Origin: Selenomonadaceae bacterium
GTDB taxonomy: Bacteria; Bacillota; Negativicutes; Selenomonadales; Selenomonadaceae
Direction of reading: 5' to 3'
Length of the DNA: 64,000 bases
Assembly: GCA_017535925.1 (NCBI GenBank)
Contig: JAFXTD010000062.1
Coordinates: 1-64,000, forward strand
The notes beneath the pieces are model-generated. The model worked only from the letters and a program-made list of their open reading frames with translations. It was not told the origin of the DNA and did no database searches. This document shows positions 41,678-51,000 of this stretch, one piece after another. The translations under genes and the position numbers were made by a program. Positions within the stretch are counted from its first letter, which is position 1. Each line of letters starts with the position of its first letter.

Positions 41678-42469
41678 ATGGAAATTTTAGTGTGCATTAA
41701 ACAAGTTCCCGGCTCAAACAAAGTGGAAGTTGATCCCGTGACCGGCGTTTTGAAACGCACCGGCGCAGATGCAAAAATGAATCCCTACGACCTCTTTGCA
41801 TTGGAAACGGGACTTCGGCTCCGTGAAAAGTATGGCGGAAATGTCAGCGTCTTGACTATGGGACCGCCTCAAGCTGCTGCCATTCTCTACGAAGCTTTTG
41901 CAATGGGCGCGGATAAGGGCGGACTTATCACCGACAGAAAATTTGGCGGCTCGGATGTTCTTGCCACAAGCTACACTCTTTCGCAAGGCATTCGCAAATT
42001 CGGCAAGTTCGACGTTATAATTTGCGGTCTTCAGACCACTGACGGCGATACCGCTCAAGTCGGTCCCGAAGTTTCGGAAATGCTCGGCATACCCTGCGTG
42101 TGCAATGTTCATGCCATCGACAAGGCGGAAGACGATTATATAATTGTCGATATGGAAATGAGCGAAGACATTGAAAAGTTGAAGGTTCCTTTCCCGTGTC
42201 TTATCACCGTTCAAAAAGATATTTACGAGCCGCGACTGCCTTCCTACAAAAAGCAAAAGGCAACGGCGAACAGAGAAATCAATCGCTATTCGCTGAACGA
42301 CATGGAAGATAAAAACGAAAAGCATTACGGGCTTGACGGCTCGCCGACCAACGTTCAAAGAATCTTTCCGCCGACTTCCGATAAAGTTCAGGAAACGTGG
42401 ACGGGTTCCGGCGAAGATTTATCCGAACGAATTTATGACGCGTTAAAGAAAATGAAATTCACTGCTTGA
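41678..42469 (+). CDS. lctB: Electron transfer flavoprotein beta subunit (LctB-like)
   Basis: A 263-residue EtfB. The start MEILVCIKQVPGSNKVEVDP and the ETF-beta signature around CGLQTTDGDTAQVGPEVSEM are clear; AFAMGADKGGLITD is also typical. EtfB carries the FAD that bifurcates or confurcates electrons in the Acetobacterium Ldh-EtfAB complex. The ATG at 41678 has AGGAG seven bases upstream; the ATG at 41675 is possible, and the ORF start at 41636 is not supported by the promoter. It is the first gene of lctB-lctC-lctD-larA. Confidence 0.94.
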   Translation: MEILVCIKQVPGSNKVEVDPVTGVLKRTGADAKMNPYDLFALETGLRLREKYGGNVSVLTMGPPQAAAILYEAFAMGADKGGLITDRKFGGSDVLATSYTLSQGIRKFGKFDVIICGLQTTDGDTAQVGPEVSEMLGIPCVCNVHAIDKAEDDYIIVDMEMSEDIEKLKVPFPCLITVQKDIYEPRLPSYKKQKATANREINRYSLNDMEDKNEKHYGLDGSPTNVQRIFPPTSDKVQETWTGSGEDLSERIYDALKKMKFTA

Positions 42470-42481
42470 CGGGAGGACATC

Positions 42482-43672
42482 ATGGGAAAATTAATCGTGC
42501 ATCAAGAAAAGGTGCAAGACATTGCCTCGCTTATAAAAATTTGTCCGTTCGGAGCTATGGAAGAGAAAGCCGGCAAAATCGAAATCAATTCTGCCTGCCG
42601 CCTCTGCAAACTCTGCATCAAAAGAGGCAAGGGCGTTTTTGAGTTCGTCGAAGAGTCAACCGCCGAAATTGATAAATCTGCTTGGCGAGGCATTGCGGTT
42701 TATGTTGACCACGTGAACGGAAAAATTCATCCCGTCACTTACGAACTTATCGGTAAGGCGCGCGAACTTGCCGCCAAAATCAATCAGCCCGTGTACGCAA
42801 TTTTTCTTGGCGAAGGTATCAATCAAAAGGCAGAGGAAATTCTTCATTACGGCGTTGAAAAAGTTTACACTTGCGACAAGAAGGAACTTCGCGCCTTTAA
42901 CATTGAGAACTACACCACAGCTTTTGCGGCTTTTATAAATAAAATAAAGCCGGCTGCAATTTTGGTTGGAGCAACGCCCGTCGGCAGGCAACTTGCGCCC
43001 AGAGTGGCGGCTCATTTTCATACGGGACTGACCGCCGATTGCACAATCCTCGACATTCACGAAAACACTGACCTCGTTCAAATTCGCCCGGCATTCGGCG
43101 GAAATATCATGGCGGAAATTCTCACACCCAATCACCGCCCGCAAATGGCAACCGTTCGCTACAAAATCATGGACGCGCCAAAACGCAACGACGAAATTTC
43201 CGGCAGTATCGAGCCGTTGGAATTGGACGCCGCAAAATTCACGAGCAAAGTTGAAGTTTTGAGCGTAACAAAAAAGCCGAAGGAAATCGGCATTGAAAAC
43301 GCTGATGTGTTGGTTGTGGCAGGTCGCGGCGTGAAGAAAAAGGAAGACTTGAAACTCATTCGCGAGCTTGCCGAAATTTTGAACGGCGATTTTGCTTGCA
43401 CTCGACCTTTGGCTGAAAACGGCTGGTTGGAACCAAAGCGGCAAATCGGACTTTCGGGGCGCACCGTTCGCCCGAAGCTTATCATAACTTGCGGCGTATC
43501 CGGCTCCGTTCAATTCGTGGCGGGCATGGAACATTCCGAAAAAATTTTCGCCATAAACAGTGACCCTAAGGCATCGATATTCAAAGTTGCGAACTATGCC
43601 GTTGTCGGAGACCTTTACGAAATTATTCCGAAGCTGATTGAAAAAATAAAGTCGGGGAGGGGAATCGCATGA
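42482..43672 (+). CDS. lctC: Electron transfer flavoprotein alpha subunit with N-terminal Fe-S domain (LctC-like)
   Basis: A 396-residue EtfA. The first ~55 residues form a ferredoxin-like extension with Cys21, Cys39, Cys42 and Cys45 (CRLCKLC), enough for one 4Fe-4S cluster. The EtfA core follows, with [16 protein letters not shown] and the C-terminal FAD-binding segment ([30 protein letters not shown] and [11 protein letters not shown]). Ferredoxin-containing EtfA proteins occur in energy-conserving complexes such as the Acetobacterium lactate dehydrogenase, where reduced ferredoxin drives lactate oxidation with NAD+. GGGAGG precedes the ATG, and the stop overlaps lctD by four bases. Confidence 0.93.
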   Translation: MGKLIVHQEKVQDIASLIKICPFGAMEEKAGKIEINSACRLCKLCIKRGKGVFEFVEESTAEIDKSAWRGIAVYVDHVNGKIHPVTYELIGKARELAAKINQPVYAIFLGEGINQKAEEILHYGVEKVYTCDKKELRAFNIENYTTAFAAFINKIKPAAILVGATPVGRQLAPRVAAHFHTGLTADCTILDIHENTDLVQIRPAFGGNIMAEILTPNHRPQMATVRYKIMDAPKRNDEISGSIEPLELDAAKFTSKVEVLSVTKKPKEIGIENADVLVVAGRGVKKKEDLKLIRELAEILNGDFACTRPLAENGWLEPKRQIGLSGRTVRPKLIITCGVSGSVQFVAGMEHSEKIFAINSDPKASIFKVANYAVVGDLYEIIPKLIEKIKSGRGIA

Positions 43673-45075
43673 GCAATTACAAAACGGTGGACGAGAAAGA
43701 TTTGGCGGTTATCGCAACGTTTCTTGACCGCGAGCGAATTCTTTGGAAAGACGAAATTAACGAGGAGTACAGCCACGACGAATTGACCGTTAAGCGTTCC
43801 TATCCCGATTTGGTGGCGCGTGTCATTTCGGCGCAAGAGGTTTCAAAAATTTTGTCATACGCCAACGAAAATAAAATTCCCGTGACGCCGCGAGGTGCAG
43901 GCACAGGTCTTGTCGGAGCCTCCGTTGCTGTCCAAAAAGGAATTATGATTGATACAACTTTAATGAATCATATCTTGGAACTTGACGAGGAAAATTTGAC
44001 GTTGACCGTTGAGCCGGGCGTTTTGATAATGACACTTCGCGCTTACGTTGAAGAGCACGGCTTTTTTTATCCGCCCGACCCCGGCGAAAAATCTGCGACA
44101 ATCGGCGGCAACATAAGCACCAACGCGGGAGGCATGACCGCCGTAAAATATGGTGTCACGCGAGATTTTGTCCGCGCGCTTGAAGTTGTTTTGGCTGACG
44201 GAACCATCCTCGAACTCGGCGGCAAGGTCGTCAAAAACAGTTCGGGCTACGACTTGAAAAATATGATTATCGGTTCCGAAGGGACACTTGCTTTTATCAC
44301 GAAAGCGATACTTCGTCTGATTCCGCTGCCCAAGTGCAATATCAGCCTGCTGATTCCCTTCCCGACTTTGGCGCAGGCGATTCGAACCGTGCCGCTTATC
44401 ATTAAATCAAAAGCCGTGCCCACTGCGATTGAATTTATGGAGCGGGAAGTCATTTTGGATGCGGAAGAATATTTGGGCAAGAAGTTCCCCGACAATCAGG
44501 CGAACGCTTATCTGTTGTTGAAGTTCGACGGCAACACCAAAGAAGAAATTGCCAAGTACTATGATGACGTTGCAAAAATTTGTCTTGAGCAAGGCGCGAT
44601 TGATTTGCTGATAGCCGACACCGAGGAACGCAGCAATCCCGTTTGGAAAACACGCGGCGCATTTTTGGAGGCAATCAAGGCAAGCACGACCATGATGGAT
44701 GAAGTTGATGTGGTTGTCCCTCGCAATCGCGTAAATGATTTTGTGGAGTTCGTTCATGATTTGCGCGAGGAAATCGGCATTCGGATAAAATCTTTCGGTC
44801 ACGCCGGCGACGGAAATTTACACGTCTACATTTTAAGAGATGACTTGTCGGAAGATAAATGGCACGAGCTTATGAACGCGGCAATGAATCGCATGTACGA
44901 AAAAGCCCGCGAGTTGAAAGGACAAGTTTCCGGCGAACACGGCATCGGTTTGGTCAAGCAACCGTATCTGAAAGAATCTTTGCCCGCGACGAGTTTGAAT
45001 ATAATGCGCGGCGTGAAAAAAGTTTTCGACCCGAATAACATTTTGAATCCCGGCAAAATTTATTGTGCACATTAA
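43669..45075 (+). CDS. lctD: FAD-linked lactate dehydrogenase (LctD/GlcD family)
   Basis: A 468-residue FAD_binding_4 oxidase. The FAD site is visible in [37 protein letters not shown] and [16 protein letters not shown]. The C-terminal FAD-oxidase domain ends with [15 protein letters not shown] (metal-ligand His) and [15 protein letters not shown]. By context it is the lactate dehydrogenase of the EtfAB complex, oxidising D-lactate to pyruvate and passing electrons to LctBC. Glycolate or 2-hydroxyglutarate would be possible on sequence alone. It starts in a four-base ATGA overlap with lctC. Confidence 0.94.
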   Translation: MSNYKTVDEKDLAVIATFLDRERILWKDEINEEYSHDELTVKRSYPDLVARVISAQEVSKILSYANENKIPVTPRGAGTGLVGASVAVQKGIMIDTTLMNHILELDEENLTLTVEPGVLIMTLRAYVEEHGFFYPPDPGEKSATIGGNISTNAGGMTAVKYGVTRDFVRALEVVLADGTILELGGKVVKNSSGYDLKNMIIGSEGTLAFITKAILRLIPLPKCNISLLIPFPTLAQAIRTVPLIIKSKAVPTAIEFMEREVILDAEEYLGKKFPDNQANAYLLLKFDGNTKEEIAKYYDDVAKICLEQGAIDLLIADTEERSNPVWKTRGAFLEAIKASTTMMDEVDVVVPRNRVNDFVEFVHDLREEIGIRIKSFGHAGDGNLHVYILRDDLSEDKWHELMNAAMNRMYEKARELKGQVSGEHGIGLVKQPYLKESLPATSLNIMRGVKKVFDPNNILNPGKIYCAH

Positions 45076-45095
45076 CTTGGAAAGCAGGAATGATT

Positions 45096-46364
45096 ATGAA
45101 AACGAAAATTCCCTATCACAAAACCCACATTTCGATTGAGATACCCGACGAAAATTTTGTCTGCACTCTTGAACCTCATTCGGAAAATTTTAAAGTGAAC
45201 GGCACCGAGCAGGAAATTGTTGAAAGGGCAATGGATAATCCTATCGGCTCAAAATCGCTTGAGGAACTTGTGCAAGGCAAGCGGCGCATGGTCATTATCT
45301 CAAGCGACCACACCCGCCCCATTCCGAGTCATGTGACTATGCCGATTATCCTTCGGCGCATTCGAAAAGCGAATCCCGATATTAAAATCACTATCCTGAT
45401 TGCAACGGGATTTCATCGCCCGACTACAAAGCAAGAACTCATTGACCGTTACGGTGAGGAAATTGTCGCGAAAGAAAATATCGTGGTGCATCGCTCCCGT
45501 GATGACGAAATGGCTGACTTGGGAAGATTGCCTTCGGGCGGCAAGCTCCTCTTGAATAAAGTTGCAATCGACACCGACCTTTTGATAGCGGAAGGTTTTA
45601 TCGAGGCGCATTTATTCGCAGGATTTTCCGGCGGCAGAAAATCAATCTTGCCCGGCATTGCCTCTGCGACCACCGTCATGGCGAATCATTGCAGTGAATT
45701 TATTGCCAGCCCTCACGCCCGCACGGGTATTCTTGAAAATAATCCGATTCATAAAGATATGCTTTATGCCGCCGCGCAAGCAAAGTTGGCTTTCATACTC
45801 AACGTAGTCATAAATTCAAAAAAAGAAGTCATCGCCGCCTTTGCGGGTGACTCTGAAAAAGCTCATGTTAAAGGTTGCGAATTCGTTTTGAACATGTCGC
45901 AAGTGAAAAAAAATCCGACCGACATTGTTATCACGACCAACGGCGGCTATCCCTTAGACCAAAATATTTATCAAGCCGTAAAAGGCATGACGGCAGCGGA
46001 AGCCAATTGCAAGACGGGCGGCGTTATCATAATGGTTGCGGGCTTGATTGACGGGCACGGCGGCGAATCTTTCTTTAAAATGGTTACGGAAGCTCAAAGC
46101 CCTCAAAAACTCTTGGAAGAAATTTCACATGTTCCTCGCAACGAGACAAAGCCCGACCAATGGGAGGCTCAACTCTTCTGCCGCATTTTAAGTAAATGCA
46201 AAGTCATCATGGTAACGGATATGTGCGACGAAAAATTGATAACGGAAATGCACATGGAACACGCAAAAACTTTTGACGAGGCACTCAAGCGCGCCTTCGA
46301 AATAAAAGGAAAAGACGCTACGGTTTCGCTTATTCCCGACGGCGTTTCCGTCATTGTACGTTGA
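45096..46364 (+). CDS. larA: Nickel-dependent lactate racemase LarA
   Basis: A 422-residue LarA-family enzyme that interconverts D- and L-lactate using a nickel-pincer nucleotide. Landmarks: SSDHTRPIPSHVTMPIILRR in the N-terminal domain, ATGFHRPTTKQEL, and the cofactor-anchoring region AHLFAGFSGGRKSILPGIAS, whose Lys is the residue that binds the pincer cofactor in LarA. The start at 45096 has AGGA at a normal distance, and the ORF start at 45063 lies within lctD. Cofactor genes larB, larC and larE are not in the window. It supplies the D-isomer to LctD. In Acetobacterium woodii the same order includes a permease, which is missing here. It converges with the TPR gene. Confidence 0.93.
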   Translation: MKTKIPYHKTHISIEIPDENFVCTLEPHSENFKVNGTEQEIVERAMDNPIGSKSLEELVQGKRRMVIISSDHTRPIPSHVTMPIILRRIRKANPDIKITILIATGFHRPTTKQELIDRYGEEIVAKENIVVHRSRDDEMADLGRLPSGGKLLLNKVAIDTDLLIAEGFIEAHLFAGFSGGRKSILPGIASATTVMANHCSEFIASPHARTGILENNPIHKDMLYAAAQAKLAFILNVVINSKKEVIAAFAGDSEKAHVKGCEFVLNMSQVKKNPTDIVITTNGGYPLDQNIYQAVKGMTAAEANCKTGGVIIMVAGLIDGHGGESFFKMVTEAQSPQKLLEEISHVPRNETKPDQWEAQLFCRILSKCKVIMVTDMCDEKLITEMHMEHAKTFDEALKRAFEIKGKDATVSLIPDGVSVIVR

Positions 46365-46373
46365 AAAATTCCG

Positions 46374-48053
46374 TCAACCATCGTAACCAAGTTTGCGCGC
46401 TTTGTCGAAGTCGTTTTGCGCTTTGGTCTCGTCGCCCATTAACAGATAAATTTTTCCGCGATTGTGATAGAGCCAACCTTCGGGCGAAAGTTTAATTGCC
46501 TTGTCCATATCGGCAAGTGCTTCCTCATAACGTTTCAAGCCTGCATACGCGCCTGCACGAGTGTCAAAAAAATTTGCTTCATTGGGTTTGAGTTCGAGGG
46601 CTTTGTTTGCGTCAAGCAATGCCTCCTCAAATTTTCCGATTTGACAATAAGACCATGCTCGCCCGTTGTAAGCATCGGCGTAATTCGCGTCAAGCTCAAT
46701 CGCTCGTCCGTAATCGACAACGGCCTCATCCCAACGCTTGAGTCGACCGTAAGCAATCGCTCGATTCAAATACGGCCATGAAAATTTCGGATTGAGCTCA
46801 ATCGTTTTGTTATAGTCGGCAATCGCCTTCTCGTAATCTTTGAGCCGGTCATTGTAAATGTTCCCGCGATTGACCAAGACAAATTGATTATCGGGATAAA
46901 GTTTGGCTGCTTCATTCAAAAGTTTCAATGCACCTTTAAAATCGCCGCGCTTATCGAGAGCCAATGCCTTATCAATAACTTTGTCGGCGTTTTCGTTTGA
47001 CCACTTGAGATGCTCGGCGCGCCTGAGGTCTTCCGTTGCTTTTGAGTAATTCCCCAAAGCATTGAACGCCTTGCTGCGATTTTCGTAAGCCTGTACGTAA
47101 TTCGGCTTGAGTTCTATTGCTTTATCATAGTCGGCAATCGCCTCTTGCATCAAGTTCAGCCAAGACTTTGCCGCCCCACGATTGTTCCAAGCGACTGCAT
47201 ATTTCGGATTCAACTCGATAACTTTGTTGTATTCCTTAATTGCCGAGTCGTATTTTTTTTGCTGATTGTAAGTCCAACCGCGCCCGAAGTAAGGCAATTC
47301 CGAATCGGGATTCAACTCCGACGCTTTGTCGAAATCAGCCAGTGCCTCCGTGTACTTTTTTTCCTCAATATAAGCCCAACCTCGATTGTGCCACGCCAAA
47401 GCATTTTCGGGATTTAATTCAATCGCTTCGGAAAAAAATTTCTCCGCACGTTTATGGTCGCCCTCGTCACGGCATTTATTGCCCTCGCGCAATTTCAAAT
47501 TCGAAAGGAAAACTTTATCCTCCTCGACGATTTGCCGAGCTATCAATTCTTTTTCTTCGACAGTCGCAGCCAAAACATATTCTTGCTTGAGCGTATCCAG
47601 CTTTTTATATTCTTGCTCCTCTTGTTGACGAATTGCTTTTTCATTGGCGAAGAGCATTGCCATTTCTTCAGCGTCTTTATTCAAAAATTTTTCTACGTCG
47701 TCATCATTTATATCCGCATGCACCGTCGCACGAATTACAAAGCCCTTGTTATCCGAAAGAGGAATAATGTCGTAATTGCTTTCGACTACACGCATGACCG
47801 CGCCGGACAAGGTGATAATTTCGTCTTCAATCAGTTTCGTGTTCACCATTCTAGAAAATGTACGAATGTACAGACCTGCTTTTTCGCAAGCGTCTCTCAA
47901 GGCTCTTTGGTGTGCTCTTTCGCGAGCCACATTTATATTTTCAACCGCACCCAATACATAATATTCGTCTGTTCCTTCGTAAGTTTGAACTTCAGCCTTG
48001 ACACTCAACACACTCAAACAAAGCACAAGCAACACTGTCAAAAATTTTTTCAT
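46374..48053 (-). CDS. Secreted tetratricopeptide-repeat protein
   Basis: A 559-residue exported protein. A signal peptide is clear (MKKFLTVLLVLCLSVLSVKA, then EVQ). Residues about 25-125 form a small domain with ARERAHQRALRDACEKAG, followed by a Lys/Glu-rich coiled helix (about 125-190). From about 190 there are some ten TPR units of the NPxxAxAxxNRGxxY type (for example LNPENALAWHNRGWAYIEEK), ending at the C-terminus. TPR arrays bind protein partners. It lies 40 bases downstream of the giant RTX gene on the same strand, so it probably belongs to the same transcript and could help in surface assembly of that protein. This is inference from position. Confidence 0.9.
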   Translation of the reverse strand: MKKFLTVLLVLCLSVLSVKAEVQTYEGTDEYYVLGAVENINVARERAHQRALRDACEKAGLYIRTFSRMVNTKLIEDEIITLSGAVMRVVESNYDIIPLSDNKGFVIRATVHADINDDDVEKFLNKDAEEMAMLFANEKAIRQQEEQEYKKLDTLKQEYVLAATVEEKELIARQIVEEDKVFLSNLKLREGNKCRDEGDHKRAEKFFSEAIELNPENALAWHNRGWAYIEEKKYTEALADFDKASELNPDSELPYFGRGWTYNQQKKYDSAIKEYNKVIELNPKYAVAWNNRGAAKSWLNLMQEAIADYDKAIELKPNYVQAYENRSKAFNALGNYSKATEDLRRAEHLKWSNENADKVIDKALALDKRGDFKGALKLLNEAAKLYPDNQFVLVNRGNIYNDRLKDYEKAIADYNKTIELNPKFSWPYLNRAIAYGRLKRWDEAVVDYGRAIELDANYADAYNGRAWSYCQIGKFEEALLDANKALELKPNEANFFDTRAGAYAGLKRYEEALADMDKAIKLSPEGWLYHNRGKIYLLMGDETKAQNDFDKARKLGYDG

Positions 48054-48093
48054 AAATCACACCGCCTCAAATGAAAAAGCTCATAGAAAAATT

Positions 48094-51000
48094 TCAAGTG
48101 GAATGTTTGAAATGCCAAACGGAGTCGGCAAAAACGACTGCCCCGCTTTCACTCTCGGAACTTTGTATCGTAACAGTATTGCCCGTTTTGAAGGAAAGAG
48201 TAATCATATCGTCGCTCTTATCTATTTTCATTATGTCGTTGAGAGTCACGTCGCTTAATTGAACCTCGTCCGACGAAGATACATTTAAAAACAAATCCGA
48301 GCCTTGATTCTTGCCGCCGATAAAAACATCTTCACCGCCGCCGCCGATTAATGTATCGGAAACAAAACTGTTGCCGCCCCAAAGTTGTGAATTGCCATCG
48401 CCGGCATAAATCGCATCCTCGCCGTCCGAACCGTTGATAATTTCAAAGCCCTCAAGACCTCTGCCGTCAATAACGCCCGGTGTCGTCGCCGCATACACTT
48501 TCAGAAAAGCATAAGCGTTGCTGTCGAGAAGGCTGATAAATTTATCCGTTGCATTTTCAATTACGAGCGTGCCCGTTGAGGAATGCACCAAGAAATTGCC
48601 GCTATCGTCGAAAGTCGAATCTATGTACGTTTCGTCGAAAAGAATGTTCTCGCCCGATTGATAGCCTGAAATGATTTGGTCGTTGCCTCTGTAAATGTAA
48701 TGCACGGGATATTGTTGTGAACTCGTCGTTGTTATTCCCGCTTTTTCGCCAATCACGACCTCGACCGCTTGATTTTCTGAATCAAAACTTTGAGCGTAAA
48801 ATTGCGTTGCTTTGGAAGATACGCCGGATTTTTCTCCGATATAGTTGCCGTTACTGTTGCCGCCGAAAGAATTGCCGCCATTTCCGCTGTTGTTTGAATT
48901 GCCGTTGGAAGACACATTGCCTGAAGAACCGCTTGCCGATTTCCCGCCTGAAGCATCAGAGCCTCTGCCTTCGCTGCTTGAAGTGCCTCCTTGACTTGAA
49001 AGACCGCCGTTACTGTTGCCGCCGTTTCCGCTGCTGCTTCCGTTGCCTGAAGAACTGTTGCCGCCATTTCCGCTGTTGCTTGAATTGCCGCCCGAAGTGC
49101 CCGACTCGCCCAGTATAAAGAAACCGCCCTCGAAGTTCGGAATGAATATGTATCCTCTTACGTTGTCGGGGTCGCCGTCGCCGAAAATTAATACGAATAA
49201 ATCATTGCCGCTCCTAATCGTCTGATAGCTTTCAGCCAAAATATTCAAGGTGTCGTCTTTGCCGAAACCCCAAATGGTATCGTTGCCGTCGCCCAAAGAA
49301 TATCGGATAAAACTATTTTTGGAGCTGCTCGACAAACTTATTTGATCGTCACCTTTGCCGCTGATGATTGTGACATTCGAACCGTAGTTGGTAATTGAAT
49401 CATTGCCCAAGCCGCCAAGAATTGTAACCAAATTTCCATAGTTCCAAATGACATCATTGCCCTGCGTTCCCGTGACAGATACAGACTCTTTGGAGTTAAA
49501 AATATTTTCACCGAGTTCAAGCGGACTATCGGAAGTGAATTCGAATGAATCAATTAAACTGATCGTCTTGCCTTTGGCGTCCTTGACGGTAAGAGAATCT
49601 GCGCCGATATTAAAAACGGCATCCGAACCGACGAGAGAAGCATTGGAAATTTTTCCTGTGGCTATTTCAATCGTATCTTCGTCTGTAGTGAAGTCGCCGA
49701 TAACGTCATTGCCTTCCTCGCAGATAAAAACATCTTTGCCTGCGCCGCCCCAAAGCGAATCATTGCCTTCGCCGCCTTTTAAAGTGTCGTTGCCCGCGCC
49801 GCCGCTTATCGTGTTGGCAAGCTCGTTGCCGATAATTGTGAGGTCATTGGAAACAGAGGAGGCGTCGATAGTTTCAATTTTGTCTTTGCAATAGGAAACT
49901 CTGCTGTCGGTTGTCACGTCGAAAAAGTCTTCATGAAAATTAGGCAAGAGCGTTACGCCCGTGCCCTCCTCGTTTACGATTAAAACCTCTTCAGGATAGA
50001 CAAGCTCGCTGCCGTCGGCGTCAAAGTAAGTGATAACTTTGTCTTTGGCATTCAAGACGGTAATCGTGCCCTTCTTGTTGCCGGAGCTGACCGTGAAGAT
50101 AACGTCGTTCCCTTTGTCCGCGATGCTGATTGTGCCACTCTCGATGCTGATTTTATCGGTCTCGGAGTAATTGGCGATTGTGTCGTCGCCGTCACCCACA
50201 TTGTAAATAAAAATATATGTGCCGTCGCTGCTCGTCAAAATATCATTGTCTTTGCCACCCGTAACGGTAACTTCGGAACCGCTTAAAGAAAAAGAATCAT
50301 CACCGGAGCCGCCTATCACAGCCGCGTTGTCAGCTGAAATGTTAAAATTGTCATCTTCGTCAGAGCCGTTGAAAGTCTTCTTATTCATGTCACCCGTCAG
50401 CTCAACGATATATGCACCGTCATTAGACTTCAGGGAAGAATTTTCACCGAGTACTGTGGAAGTGAGAGTGAGGACTTTATCAACGGGCGTAGGAAGCGAA
50501 ACATTTTCAGCCAGCCCGCCCAAAATAATTTGCGGCGCGCCGGTAATTTTTTCGCTGTAAACAATTTCATTATTAACGACATTGTAACCTGCAGAAGTCG
50601 ATTCTGTTTGATACGTTGCAATATCATTATCGAAAGTCCAACCTGCCGGGGTTGTTGTTGATTTTGGAACATCTTCGCCCAGTTCAAGCGTGTAACCTTC
50701 ACTTATTGTCACCGTCTCTTGGTTCAGTGATTCGTTCCCGACCGTCACTTTTTTATTTGTCAAGTCTATGTCAAGTCCGTCAACCGTTTTTACTCCGTTG
50801 ACCGTTACCAGTGTTTCCCCGCCGCTTGATTCGACATAATTTATTTCGTTTTCTTCGAGGGTATAGCCGCTTGAATTTGTTTCTGTTTTGTAACTCGCTA
50901 CTTCATTTTCTATAGTCCAACCCGCTGAGGTCGTTGTTGTCTTCGGGACTTCTTCGCCCAGTTCAAGCGTGTAACCTTCGCTTATCGTCACCTTCTCTTC

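Noticed and set aside
42656-43534. 292-codon minus-strand ORF
   Set aside because: Antisense to lctC, whose motifs are clear.
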